From positions 2,666,001-2,730,000 of the forward strand of contig OZ246004.1 in the NCBI GenBank assembly GCA_965230495.1: DNA of 64,000 nt, read 5' to 3'. The position numbers were made by a program, and so were the translations under genes. Each line of letters begins with the position of its first letter. Position 1 is the first letter of the stretch. The DNA is from JACJYM01 sp965230495. GTDB lineage: Bacteria > Bacteroidota > Bacteroidia > Chitinophagales > Saprospiraceae. This document shows, in pieces, positions 9,282-18,591 of the stretch. The notes beneath the pieces were generated by a model. It was not told the DNA's origin. It worked only from the letters and a program-made list of their open reading frames with translations, and searched no databases.

Positions 9282-10370
9282 CTAAAAAGGATCCGAATAC
9301 TCTGGATTGGTCAAAAAAGTATCATCTGTAAGTGTTTTTAGGAAATTGACCAAGTCTACTTTATCTTGATCACTTAGACCCAATCCTCCATTGTCAACCA
9401 CCTGCGATAGAGCCGGATCAAGGGTCGTCGACTTTTTAATATGATCATCATAATGATCTATAGTTTCTTCAAGTGTCTGAAATCTACCATCATGCATATA
9501 GGGAGGAGTAACAGCCACATTTCTCAATGAAGGAACTTTAAATTTCGCTTTATCTGCTGCATTGCCCGTAACTTCTTCTCTTCCAATATCTGTAATTTCA
9601 TCATTCCTGTCAAGACCATTATTCATGTACTCGTCGTTTTCAAAATTTCGGCCACCATGACAATGTGCACAATCCGCTCCTGAAAACTCAGGGAAAAAGG
9701 GATTGTATTCCGTCTCGAAAAGTACTCTTCCTCTTTCTTCGCTTTCCGAAAGCTCTACCTCTCCTGCAACGTATTTGTCATATTTAGAATTATAGCTTAC
9801 AATACTCAACATGAATTGTTCCATGGCTAAAGCCATTTTTTCTGATGAAATCTCATCCGTTCCAAAGGCTCTTGTAAATTGATCCCTATATGTCTGACTA
9901 TTGCTCAACTTGGCCACTACATTTTCCAAAGTTTCATTCATCTCCAGTGGATCCTGAATAGGTTTTAGAGATTGGTCCCGTAGTAAATGTGCCCTACCAT
10001 CCCAAAAAAATTCGTTACTATGCCATGCCATATTAAATACCGGCATCGCTTGTCTTTTTCCCGGTAACATTTCTACCCCTATAGAAAACTGCATCGTATC
10101 CGAAAAACCATCTGTCTGTCTATGACAACTGGCACATGATTGAGTCCCATCTTTAGACAACATCTTTTCATAAAACAACATTCTACCTAACTGAACACCC
10201 TGCTTCGTCAAGGTATTATCTGTGGGTAGATCTGGTACAGGCAAACTACCATATTCTAGTACGTATGGTGTCTCATCAAGCTCCACATTCTCTGACGGTT
10301 CATCGTCGCTGCAAGACCATATCATTAAAAATGATAGTGGTATAATATATATTAGTCTTAGCTTTTTCAT
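9282..10370 (-). CDS. Dihaem MauG/MbnH-like cytochrome-c peroxidase lipoprotein
   Basis: This 362-residue protein has a lipobox (SFLMIWSC), so it is probably anchored in a membrane facing the periplasm. Two haem sites are visible, CASCHRQ and CAHCHGG, with GRAHLLRDQSLKPIQDPLEM and KFKVPSLRNVAVTPPYMHDG as in the CCP/MauG family. I chose the ATG at 10370 because it starts the lipoprotein signal; an in-frame TTG lies at 10415. The gene directly follows an MbnP-like gene. In methanotrophs, MbnH is the MauG-type enzyme that oxidises a tryptophan of MbnP to kynurenine to make a copper site, so this is the probable modifying enzyme of the pair. That pairing is inference from adjacency and family. 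Confidence 0.92.
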   Translation of the reverse strand: MKKLRLIYIIPLSFLMIWSCSDDEPSENVELDETPYVLEYGSLPVPDLPTDNTLTKQGVQLGRMLFYEKMLSKDGTQSCASCHRQTDGFSDTMQFSIGVEMLPGKRQAMPVFNMAWHSNEFFWDGRAHLLRDQSLKPIQDPLEMNETLENVVAKLSNSQTYRDQFTRAFGTDEISSEKMALAMEQFMLSIVSYNSKYDKYVAGEVELSESEERGRVLFETEYNPFFPEFSGADCAHCHGGRNFENDEYMNNGLDRNDEITDIGREEVTGNAADKAKFKVPSLRNVAVTPPYMHDGRFQTLEETIDHYDDHIKKSTTLDPALSQVVDNGGLGLSDQDKVDLVNFLKTLTDDTFLTNPEYSDPF

Positions 10371-10415
10371 TCCATTTATTTTTCGTTTAAATAAGTTTAA
10401 ATTATTGATAATCAA

Positions 10416-11408
10416 TTATCTTACGACAATTCTGTCTGTGGCTATTGTATTACCTCTTTCTATCAGGTTCACAAAATAGATTCCCGGAGAATACTTCGTA
10501 AAGTCCAATGTTTGGACATTAGAGATATTATAAAAATACTGCATTATCTCTCCGGATTTAGAGGTAATCATTAATTCATATTTATGGCCATCATTTTCTA
10601 AATTTAACTGAATAGTAGCAAGACCATTGTCTACCGGATTTGGAAAAACGTTGTATAATTCGATTTCATCAAAATTGGTTGTTGTGCTTACCGTCCCTAA
10701 CGAGCTAAAGACAAAATCTCTAAAGTTTTCTAAACATTGTTTAGCCGCTCCATAATCACCATGTACGATCACTCCGGAATTTAATTCAATGTTCTCCAAT
10801 GCCCTGGAGTAATCAGCATTCAAATCAATCAGAATTGAATTGTTTTCAGCCATTATTTCTACTTCTATTTCCGTCGTAAAATAATTGTTGTCTCCCAATC
10901 CATGTAGTTGAAACATTTGGTCCATATCACCACCTGCAAGACCTTCAAACGCAACAAACCTATACCCCGCGGACCAACCCCAATGCATGGACGGCATCTT
11001 TGGAGCTAAAGGGTGAACTGCATCATAACTGGAAGGGTCTAAATGATTATGTTCCGGATCAACTCCTATGTGTAACCTGACCTTTTCTATTATGCTTATG
11101 GCATGTGCACCTAAATCTACTGATGTGATACCCGTTTCTTTCGCATTTTTTTCTGAAGGATCTACTAACACCCACAAATCTTGAAAGCTGGCCTCAATCC
11201 CACCATCATGAACTAGCGATATTTCTGAAATATAGTATTCTAACCTTGAAGTATTGAAATCATGCCCTAAGTTGTTTTGAGCTTCTGTATTTAAAGCAAA
11301 TGACTCATCACCAAGTTTGTGATGAATATTAAGAACCACATTATTCTGTGCCAAAATTTGTAAACTCCATAGTGTGCATAGAGTTATAATTATTTTTATT
11401 CTTCCCAT
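10416..11408 (-). CDS. MbnP-like copper-binding protein with T9SS sorting tail
   Basis: This 330-residue secreted protein has a signal peptide (IIITLCTLWSLQILAQ), then an MbnP-family domain (about 22-240). Visible hallmarks are LEYYISEISLVHDG, the aromatic motif MHWGWSAGYRF, and FQLHGLGDN. The C-terminal 80 residues are a Por-type sorting tail (YNVFPNPVDNG, SPGIYFVNLIERGN, ending RIVVR), so it is probably exported across the outer membrane by T9SS. MbnP proteins ('metallo-mystery pairs') bind copper after a MauG-type partner converts a Trp to kynurenine, and that partner gene lies immediately downstream. Trp residues in MHWGW are candidates. It belongs to the minus-strand metal block with HYC_CC_PP and TonB receptor genes. 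Confidence 0.88.
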   Translation of the reverse strand: MGRIKIIITLCTLWSLQILAQNNVVLNIHHKLGDESFALNTEAQNNLGHDFNTSRLEYYISEISLVHDGGIEASFQDLWVLVDPSEKNAKETGITSVDLGAHAISIIEKVRLHIGVDPEHNHLDPSSYDAVHPLAPKMPSMHWGWSAGYRFVAFEGLAGGDMDQMFQLHGLGDNNYFTTEIEVEIMAENNSILIDLNADYSRALENIELNSGVIVHGDYGAAKQCLENFRDFVFSSLGTVSTTTNFDEIELYNVFPNPVDNGLATIQLNLENDGHKYELMITSKSGEIMQYFYNISNVQTLDFTKYSPGIYFVNLIERGNTIATDRIVVR

Positions 11409-11507
11409 TATAGTTTTATTTTATTAAAAATATATCTGATTATCCTGTGTGTCACAGAACAATTAATAATCCTTTCTACAGACAAGCTGTCCTTTTCGGA
11501 TTATCTA

Positions 11508-11960
11508 CTATAAAAGGAATGTATCATAAAGGATCGATATGTCCTTCAGTATTAATGGAGGTTTGTAGCGTGCATGAGGAATTACTTCTTGATCTGATTC
11601 CAGAAATACTCTGAAAGAAGCACGGTCCGGTACAGCTACAAAAAACTGATTATTTAATTTTAAAACATTAGAATCTACTATCTGTAAATCTACATCGCTA
11701 TCTAAAACAACCGTCTTGTTGGTACAACAATCCTTGTCCCTAGAACAAGCCAACGACTCACTTTTCACCTTAGCATGATGAGGACATGAAGCCTTCTTCG
11801 CTGCTATTTCATGACAGTTCTTTGCTTTTCCAAAAAGGTTAAACGACTTTAACTGTCCCTGACAGTAGTGAAAATCAATAGCACACGATATTGAAGAAAC
11901 AAATATCGCCATTGCCAAAAATGGCGTAAAGCACCTCGATATTTTACCAATAAATCCCAT
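11508..11960 (-). CDS. HYC_CC_PP family protein
   Basis: This 150-residue protein carries the three signatures its family is named for: HYC (HYCQGQL, about residue 31), CC (KDCCTNK, about residue 77) and PP (RYKPPLI near the C-terminus). A hydrophobic N-terminus (FTPFLAMAIFVSSISCA) suggests export. Eight or more Cys plus a CPHH element suggest metal binding or disulfides. The family's role is not established; members usually sit next to TonB receptors and copper/heavy-metal genes, as here (receptor at 12059, MbnP-like gene at 10416). I infer a periplasmic metal-handling role. Confidence 0.85.
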   Translation of the reverse strand: MGFIGKISRCFTPFLAMAIFVSSISCAIDFHYCQGQLKSFNLFGKAKNCHEIAAKKASCPHHAKVKSESLACSRDKDCCTNKTVVLDSDVDLQIVDSNVLKLNNQFFVAVPDRASFRVFLESDQEVIPHARYKPPLILKDISILYDTFLL

Positions 11961-12058
11961 AATTGATACCTTAAATATAAGAAATATTCAATAGATTAGG
12001 ATTAATCTATTGTTTGGAACTTTTACAAAGGGTTTCATTTCTTACCAACACGAAAGAA

Positions 12059-14533
12059 TTAATTCTGTATTATAATACCAATATACCAGTTTCGTCCATC
12101 TGAAGGAATGATACCCGGTCCGGGATAACCTGTTGCACGTCGAGTGAAATAATTTCTATCCAATAGATTGTTTACTCCTGCATTAAATTGAAATTTACTT
12201 ACATTATACTTTACCGCTAGATCAAGAATAGAATAAGAGGGTATCTCTCCGATAATCCCACTTCTTAAATCCCCTTGTTGTGCAATGGCAGAATTTTGAG
12301 CATCAGTATATTGTTTTGAAAGATAGGAAAACTGAAAGCTAGTGCTTAAGTTCTGATACTTTGCATTTAGCCCCCATTTTAAATTAACCTCAGGAACAAA
12401 CTCCACCTTATTGCCTTCAACATTTTGATTTTCAGAAGTTAAGTATTCTGATTTCGTCATTGAAAAATTAAGAAATGAGGTAAGCTTAATTTTAGGAGAA
12501 CTAATAATCCATCTTGTAAAATCAACATTTATCAGTGCCTCCATCCCTCCAATAAGAGCATCTCCAATATTCTTTCTTACGCGATTAGCTCTATTGTCAA
12601 ATATTATCCCGATTCTATCTTGATAAAGCACACCAAAAATGCCTACATTATACGAAAACCGATCTGCCCACTTTCCTCTTACTCCAACGTCCGAGGTATA
12701 ACCCTTTTCATCACTTATATCCGAAGATATGATAAACGAAGGACTAACAATTCTAATATCGCTGAAGGTTACAGATCTGTAGTTTTGAGATAGATTAGCA
12801 TATATATTCAAACGTTTATCTATCTTATAGTCGATACCTATCCCAAAAAGAGCAAAAGTTCTTTTAAGTTCTCTGTCTTCAAAAAGCTCTTCGTTGAGGA
12901 TCGGATTTCCCGCATTATCAAATAACACATTGCTGTAACTACCTACGGAACCAGTATTAATATACTCAATTCTCATTCCGGGAGTAATCGATAGATTTTC
13001 TTGTAGGTATAGAATATTTTCTGCAAAAAAGGCCAGATTTTTATTCGGAAAGTTGAACTCCGACTGGTTGGGATAATCTGGAAAACTATCAGAAAAAAGA
13101 CTGAAATTCGCATCGGTACCATTAGATCCGGGTCCCTGAATCGAACTATTATCCGCATCGTACCACTTTAGTCCTATGAGTCCTACAGAATTCTTATTTA
13201 TGAATTGATATTCTGATAAAAATCTTAGTTCGGCTCCATAATTTTTGAACGTTCCCAAAATTAAATCCCTAGGATTTATATAAGTTCCATTTACATCCCG
13301 TTCGTCCAAGGCTGTAATAGGATTTTCATTAAGGTTGATAGGATTACCTCTAAAGCCCAATGCCTGTCTGGAGGCGTTCAAACCAAATAAACTCAAAGAA
13401 ACTCTTGTATTAGGAGTAAAAAAATGTTGATATTTTACATTGTATAATTTCCAATCTATGCCAAACCAATTTCTCTGTCGTGTACTTTGTCTAGGATTTA
13501 CTTCAAATTGATAATCCGTCAATCCTCCCGCTTGCTGTGCCAAATACCTGAAGTAAGTGAATTCACCTGTTAATATTGCTTTTTCTGAGATTCGATATTC
13601 TAACGAAGCATATAAATTGTTGACATCAAAATTCGAATTACTACGATAGCCATTTCCTTTTTTATAATTATAGAATGTATTAAGGCTAATTTTTCCAACA
13701 TTGACACCAATCTGGTTATAGCTATCATAAAGCCCGTAAGATCCCAAGGTTTGTACTGTCTTGATGCCTATTCTTTTTGAAGAGGGTATTTTATGTAATA
13801 CAAAATTAACAAGACCGCCAAATTGAGTTCCATACTGTAAAGAACTAGCTCCGCGAATGATCTGAATTTCAGTTATGGCATTGGTTGGTGGAGTGTAATA
13901 GCTTTCGGGATACCCTAATACATCTGCACTAATATCGTATCCGTTTTGCCGTGTATTAAAATTAGCAGTACGACTTGGATCAAGGCCTCTTCCTCCTACA
14001 TTTAGCTGAAGACCACCATCTGAACCTTCATAGATATTTAATCCTCCTATTTGAGCAAATACTTGTCTGCTGTTGTTCGTAGCTAAATTAGCCATTATTT
14101 TATTGATCTCCACTACCTCTGTTTTCTTTCCTGCGTTTATAGTAGTTCCTTCAATATCTCGTAATTGTCTGATACCAAATAAAGATTCCTTGAATGCACT
14201 GATTTCCAATGTACTCAAACTAACTGTCAGTGGGGTAAGAAAGAATTCGCTTAAACCTCTTACTCTATCCGTGACAATAGTGTCAAGAATTTCATAATTC
14301 TTGTTAAAGAAGATAAGTCTGTAGGGAGTTTCTATTTCTCTGGAAATACTAAATTTACCTGTTCCATCTGTTATCAAAATGGTCTCTGCATTTACGAAAA
14401 TTTCTACATCTCTTAGGCCTTTCTTATTCTCAATATCTTTCACCATCCCACTGAATTCGGCACTCTGCCCAACGCAAATATGGACAATAGTAAATATCAA
14501 TAATATAGACCATATGTATTGTGACCTAATCAT
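12059..14533 (-). CDS. TonB-dependent receptor of the imelysin/HTTM iron cluster
   Basis: This is an 824-residue receptor: signal peptide, CarboxypepD_reg-like domain (about 24-110; FSGMVKDIENKKGLRDVEIF), plug (about 130-250; LNVGGRGLDPSRTANF, EIQIIRGASSLQYGTQFGG) and a barrel ending NWYIGIIIQN. It resembles FecA/ferric-citrate-type receptors in its plug. Its start overlaps the HTTM gene stop by 8 nt, so it belongs to one transcript with DUF4856, imelysin and HTTM genes. That combination is a recurrent Bacteroidota set linked to iron acquisition. Substrate (iron chelate or another metal) is inferred. Confidence 0.93.
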   Translation of the reverse strand: MIRSQYIWSILLIFTIVHICVGQSAEFSGMVKDIENKKGLRDVEIFVNAETILITDGTGKFSISREIETPYRLIFFNKNYEILDTIVTDRVRGLSEFFLTPLTVSLSTLEISAFKESLFGIRQLRDIEGTTINAGKKTEVVEINKIMANLATNNSRQVFAQIGGLNIYEGSDGGLQLNVGGRGLDPSRTANFNTRQNGYDISADVLGYPESYYTPPTNAITEIQIIRGASSLQYGTQFGGLVNFVLHKIPSSKRIGIKTVQTLGSYGLYDSYNQIGVNVGKISLNTFYNYKKGNGYRSNSNFDVNNLYASLEYRISEKAILTGEFTYFRYLAQQAGGLTDYQFEVNPRQSTRQRNWFGIDWKLYNVKYQHFFTPNTRVSLSLFGLNASRQALGFRGNPINLNENPITALDERDVNGTYINPRDLILGTFKNYGAELRFLSEYQFINKNSVGLIGLKWYDADNSSIQGPGSNGTDANFSLFSDSFPDYPNQSEFNFPNKNLAFFAENILYLQENLSITPGMRIEYINTGSVGSYSNVLFDNAGNPILNEELFEDRELKRTFALFGIGIDYKIDKRLNIYANLSQNYRSVTFSDIRIVSPSFIISSDISDEKGYTSDVGVRGKWADRFSYNVGIFGVLYQDRIGIIFDNRANRVRKNIGDALIGGMEALINVDFTRWIISSPKIKLTSFLNFSMTKSEYLTSENQNVEGNKVEFVPEVNLKWGLNAKYQNLSTSFQFSYLSKQYTDAQNSAIAQQGDLRSGIIGEIPSYSILDLAVKYNVSKFQFNAGVNNLLDRNYFTRRATGYPGPGIIPSDGRNWYIGIIIQN

Positions 14534-15902
14534 GCAATGGTAATATGTATTCTTTGTTTTTAAGATTAATCTTTACTTTCATTAAATCAATTTCGGGATT
14601 AATATATTCTTGGCTTTTCCTGCCATTTAATGAGGCATAGCTTTCTACATACACTTCTACATTTTGATGTCCCTGGCTTTCGAAATGATTTCCTAAATAG
14701 TGGGCATATTCTACTATAAAATCTGCCTGCGTAGACATCTGCTTCTGTTGAAATGCAGTCAAAAAATCTTCATTCTGCACATAAAATCTTTTGCCTGTCT
14801 TTCCGTTGACTATTTTAAAATTAGCATAACCTGTTTTTTCCATTAGCATCACTCTCCATGAAAATCGGTAGCCCTGTTCGGTCCAATACAAATTGCCCGG
14901 ATAAGCAAGAAATCGCCAAGGAAACAGCAATTGAAAAACAATTAGGAAACATAAAACACGTAACGCCACCTTACTTCTAGTAGATGTAGCATGCAATAGT
15001 TGAATGCCGTTATCAAATTTTGCTTTTGCTATACCGAATATCTTCGAAATACCTTCGAGAATCCAATTATGAAATTCAGTATCAAAGAAAACTAAGGTCG
15101 CTAAAATCATAATATATGGAAACATACCGATTGGAAAAAGCACCCTTGTTAGAATATGAAAAATAAGGACCATACCAAAAGCAAAAAGTCTTGTTCTTCG
15201 AATGAATAAAAGAAAAGGTATCGTCAAATCATAAATAGTTCCTCCCCAACTGAATACATAATGCATCCATTTTTCATTTACCCAATCGCCTAATAGAGGA
15301 ATATCAAATTTAGAAGGCAACCAAATGGCCAAAGGTTTGGCCTCTATCAACCAATCATAATTGAGTTTTGCCAAACCGGCATAAAAATAAACTATGGCTA
15401 ACATCAATTTAATAATATCTACATTCCATTTAGGAATATACTGTGCAATGGTCCCAGGTTTAAGATAGGAGTCAACAGAAAAATATCTCTCAGCTGGTAA
15501 AAAAATCAGGATAAAACTCACCACAGAAACAAAATAATAGTGATTGAGATAAGTGGTTTTATCCATTAATTCGATGTAAGTAAAACTCAAAAAGAAAATG
15601 ATAATTGAAATGTGGTATTTCCACCCAATTGCAAAAAAAAGAGCTGATAGACCACAAATGATAAATAGAAAATAACACCAACCATCTGCTGGAACATTTA
15701 CCCATTCAAAACCATAATAATGAAAGTGAAATGTAGGGTCGAGGTATAACTTTTCAATCCACCCTTTATACCAAAATCGAATAATACTTATCACCATCAA
15801 AAAACCAAAAAGTAACCGGAAAGTGGCAAGTGGAGCAGAATGGCAGGTTTGATTTACATATTTTCTAACGTTAAAAGTATATTTATCAGTCTCCATCAGC
15901 AT
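14526..15902 (-). CDS. HTTM-domain membrane protein (VKGC-like)
   Basis: This 458-residue protein has the HTTM (horizontally transferred transmembrane) domain related to the vitamin-K-dependent gamma-carboxylase membrane region. Visible elements are an N-terminal ATFRLLFGFLMVISIIRFW, several helices, YFYAGLAKLNYDWL and WGGTIYDLTIPFLLF, then a soluble tail containing FLAYPGNLYWTEQGYRFSWR, as in related proteins. No enzymatic activity is demonstrated for bacterial members in this context. The gene overlaps imelysin (15886-15902) and the TonB receptor (14526-14533). It could modify or help export a partner; this is unproven. Confidence 0.9.
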   Translation of the reverse strand: MLMETDKYTFNVRKYVNQTCHSAPLATFRLLFGFLMVISIIRFWYKGWIEKLYLDPTFHFHYYGFEWVNVPADGWCYFLFIICGLSALFFAIGWKYHISIIIFFLSFTYIELMDKTTYLNHYYFVSVVSFILIFLPAERYFSVDSYLKPGTIAQYIPKWNVDIIKLMLAIVYFYAGLAKLNYDWLIEAKPLAIWLPSKFDIPLLGDWVNEKWMHYVFSWGGTIYDLTIPFLLFIRRTRLFAFGMVLIFHILTRVLFPIGMFPYIMILATLVFFDTEFHNWILEGISKIFGIAKAKFDNGIQLLHATSTRSKVALRVLCFLIVFQLLFPWRFLAYPGNLYWTEQGYRFSWRVMLMEKTGYANFKIVNGKTGKRFYVQNEDFLTAFQQKQMSTQADFIVEYAHYLGNHFESQGHQNVEVYVESYASLNGRKSQEYINPEIDLMKVKINLKNKEYILPLHD

Positions 15903-17001
15903 CTACAAAATCCACCTGTATGTTTAAGGCCTGCATCATATCTACTTTCATTAGCACTACGGCCTTTTGAACTTCATCGTATACGGCTAGCATTTGAATA
16001 TTATCTTGTTCCACCTGTTGCTTAAAGCTATCCAAGAGTTTGTTTTCCGCCGTGGAATGAGCTATGACCCATTGATCATTCACTGCCTTCGCTATGTCTT
16101 CTGAGTTATTCACTTCTTTCAAATAATCCAGATACTGTTTGAGACTACTGCCTGTTGTTTCTCGATCAAAACTCTTTCCATTAAAAAAAGCTTCCACCGC
16201 AGAAAAAGCTTCTAAAAATAATTCCTTACTATAAATACCTGAATATGGGGCCTCTACCAATTGACTCGATGCATTTCCGGAAAAAACTCCTGCTGGTATT
16301 CCTATCTTCCCTGCTCGAAAGAATTTCTCATAGTAGAATAAAAAATCATTAACCATTTTATCGGTAGATGCACTGGCCGAAGAACCATTATTATTAATAA
16401 ACTCGTTTAAATATAAATTTCTCCAATCACTCAATACCTCATCGTTAAGAGCTTTCAACCTATCCACCAACTCCGAAAGATATTGAGTGTAATTTTCTTC
16501 ACTAATCTTATCCAATTGCTCTGAAGAATCATCCGATAGACCAAAAAGTAGATAATCCAACGCTGGAAAACCTTGAGTATCAAAAGTTGACGGCAAAGTA
16601 AGGTTATAATTTTGTCCATTCACAAATTCTTCTAATTCTTCCACATCACAGGGATATATATTCACAAAGTTTCTATACCCTATTTCTTCAGCTTTGCCAA
16701 TATCAAACATAGATACATGTTGCCATACTTTGTATGCTTCTAACCATGCTGATCTCAACGCCTGAAACTCACTCTCTGTTTTGCTGGTTACAAAGTTGTC
16801 TTTTGTCTGGACTAATGCATTCAACTTTTCTTCATATGCCTCAAAAGCCGGAATGATAATGTCATTGGCCCAAAAGTTCAACATTTCCTTTCTATCGAAA
16901 TTATCAACGTTTGAATCGTCATCTCCGTCATTAGAACATGATTGAAATCCAAGGATTAGACTAACGACTAGAATAAAAATATTGAACCTAATAAACTTCA
17001 T
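15886..17001 (-). CDS. Imelysin-family (M75-like) iron-regulated lipoprotein
   Basis: This 371-residue protein has a lipobox-like signal (LVVSLILGFQSC) and the imelysin fold. Key segments are WLEAYKVWQHVSMFDIGKAEE, NIYPCDVEELEEF and FPALDYLLFG. The GxHxxE motif of canonical M75/ICMP-type imelysins is not seen, which is usual for this Bacteroidota subgroup. Imelysin-like proteins are iron-regulated and bind iron or substrate between two four-helix bundles; proteolysis is doubtful. It sits between DUF4856 and HTTM genes in the same transcript, 17 nt from the former. Confidence 0.92.
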   Translation of the reverse strand: MKFIRFNIFILVVSLILGFQSCSNDGDDDSNVDNFDRKEMLNFWANDIIIPAFEAYEEKLNALVQTKDNFVTSKTESEFQALRSAWLEAYKVWQHVSMFDIGKAEEIGYRNFVNIYPCDVEELEEFVNGQNYNLTLPSTFDTQGFPALDYLLFGLSDDSSEQLDKISEENYTQYLSELVDRLKALNDEVLSDWRNLYLNEFINNNGSSASASTDKMVNDFLFYYEKFFRAGKIGIPAGVFSGNASSQLVEAPYSGIYSKELFLEAFSAVEAFFNGKSFDRETTGSSLKQYLDYLKEVNNSEDIAKAVNDQWVIAHSTAENKLLDSFKQQVEQDNIQMLAVYDEVQKAVVLMKVDMMQALNIQVDFVDADGD

Positions 17002-17018
17002 AATTATTGATTAAAGGA

Positions 17019-18236
17019 TTAGCTACCTGCCTGTGCTACTGTGAAATCAAATTTTACTGCAATGGCTTCTGACATGGCATCTAATGTCTCGGGTGTAATA
17101 TCCCAGAATCCGTTGCCTGCAGTCAGTTGATCCATAAAACCATCTACCTCTTCTCGGCTAAAGTATGCTTCAGAACTATTTGATTTTCTCAAAAACCTTA
17201 AACTATATACAAATCCTGCCCCCTCTGACAGATCATGAAAAACAGGGCCATAATTGTTTCCTGATGTTGGCAAACCGTTTTTACCTTGTTGTAAATAATA
17301 AACCGCTCTCACAGCTACTACCTGAGAAACTAAATCCTTAATGATATTGGATTGCTCATCTCTAACCGTATAATCTCTTGCTACAATGGCTGCTCTTCCT
17401 AATTTAAAAGCCTCCCAGATATCGTCAGCGATACCAGTGAAGTCACTGTCTCCGTTTACTCTTGACAAGTATTTATTTAAAAAACTATCTTCGCCTAAAT
17501 CGGGAATAGGGTTGGCAGGATTTGATGAGGCCCCAAAAAGATATCCATATGCCTCGTCCCACTTATGTTCCATAGTAGTATATGCCTTTCCTTCTTCAGC
17601 TACACTAGAATCATTATTAGCTCTGTTGTCGGCTTCATCCAAAACTGCGGCCCCCAAATAGTTATTTAACATCTGGTCTACCATCAATGCTCCAATCAAC
17701 CCTTTGTTTACAATTTGATTGTACTCAAGGCCGTCACCATTGACATATCTTACAGAAGAACCATCAGCAATCTGTCCTGCTACACCAGGCGTAGCAGCCA
17801 CATTTTCATTAGGAAAAACTTCATCTACTTGAGCAAAGATCCAAGATTCAAAATCTTCTTTTATAATTGCCGATTCTGATGTGTTAGCAGAAAAGAAATC
17901 TTTCGATGCAGCTACTTTAGACTTAATACTTTTGGTTGAGGCGTTCAAATCTGCACTACTGTAAGGATCCGAATCACCACCGGTTGCTGTCTCGTTCGCA
18001 AACATTTCTAATAGATGGGTACTCGTCTCATCAAAATCCTTTAAGGCACTAATTAATTCTTCTCCCATCGCTATCCGAGTTGACTGACCGGAAAAGGAAA
18101 CGGTAGAAACTCCATCCCTCTCAAAGGTGTAATCAGCAGGGTTTTCAATTTGAGTCTTTGTGCCTCCATCATTATCTGAACAGGAATACAAAAGAATAGA
18201 GCTGGTAAGCATTAGTAAGTGGTATACATTTTTCAT
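17019..18236 (-). CDS. DUF4856 lipoprotein, first gene of the iron cluster
   Basis: This 405-residue protein has a lipobox (SSILLYSC) followed by the DUF4856 domain. Conserved-looking stretches are GDGLEYNQIVNKGLIGALMV, HKWDEAYGYLFG and ISEAIAVKFDF-type ending (MSEAIAVKFDF). The domain is all-helical and appears related to imelysins; its molecular function is unknown. In Bacteroidota it usually precedes imelysin, HTTM and TonB receptor genes exactly as here. A good promoter lies just upstream (18272-18301), making this the probable head of the minus-strand metal operon. Confidence 0.9.
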   Translation of the reverse strand: MKNVYHLLMLTSSILLYSCSDNDGGTKTQIENPADYTFERDGVSTVSFSGQSTRIAMGEELISALKDFDETSTHLLEMFANETATGGDSDPYSSADLNASTKSIKSKVAASKDFFSANTSESAIIKEDFESWIFAQVDEVFPNENVAATPGVAGQIADGSSVRYVNGDGLEYNQIVNKGLIGALMVDQMLNNYLGAAVLDEADNRANNDSSVAEEGKAYTTMEHKWDEAYGYLFGASSNPANPIPDLGEDSFLNKYLSRVNGDSDFTGIADDIWEAFKLGRAAIVARDYTVRDEQSNIIKDLVSQVVAVRAVYYLQQGKNGLPTSGNNYGPVFHDLSEGAGFVYSLRFLRKSNSSEAYFSREEVDGFMDQLTAGNGFWDITPETLDAMSEAIAVKFDFTVAQAGS

Positions 18237-18271
18237 GCTAAATTTTAATTGGATTAAATCTAAATAAGGAA

Positions 18272-18301
18272 CAAATGTAAGTTTAGATTTCTAATTTCAA
18301 A
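18272..18301 (-). promoter_or_regulatory. Promoter of the DUF4856/imelysin/TonB operon
   Basis: On the minus strand a -33 TTTG (18298-18301) and a -7 TACATTTG (18272-18279) are separated by 18 nt, close to the Bacteroidota consensus. Transcription would start near 18266, about 30 nt before the ATG at 18236. No obvious Fur-like palindrome was recognised. Confidence 0.6.
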
Positions 18302-18514
18302 ACTCAGATCCAACAATTATTTTTAAATTTTTCTTCGCTAAATTTTCATAAAGAAAATACTTCTTGTTTTCAGGTCTTAAATAATGTCATTCATCAAATG
18401 ATGTATTTATTTCTTCACCTTATGTAATTACAGTATTGTCAACTGCTAGCATATAAGAACGTCAAAGAGCTTCTGTAGGATAAATATAAAGTGGCGAAGC
18501 TACGTAAGAATTAA

Positions 18515-18553
18515 AAAATAACGAGTCCCTGAAAATCAGGGACTCGTTATTTT
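18515..18553 (-). terminator. Intrinsic terminator of the pirin/nitroreductase operon
   Basis: An 18-bp perfect inverted repeat (arms 18515-18532 and 18536-18553, core ACGAGTCCCTGA) has a 3-nt loop. It lies 38 nt after the nitroreductase stop and is followed on the minus strand by a T run. A-rich bases on the other side would let it also act on plus-strand transcripts. Confidence 0.88.
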
Positions 18554-18591
18554 AATCATTAATTACTAGAATCTTAATCTGACAAAATTGG

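Larger units (their letters stand above)
18237..18591. other. Intergenic region with promoter and terminator
   Basis: This 355-nt gap holds the promoter of the DUF4856 operon at its left end and the terminator of the nitroreductase operon at its right end. Between about 18310 and 18510 I see no gene, tRNA or repeat. Confidence 0.6.
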
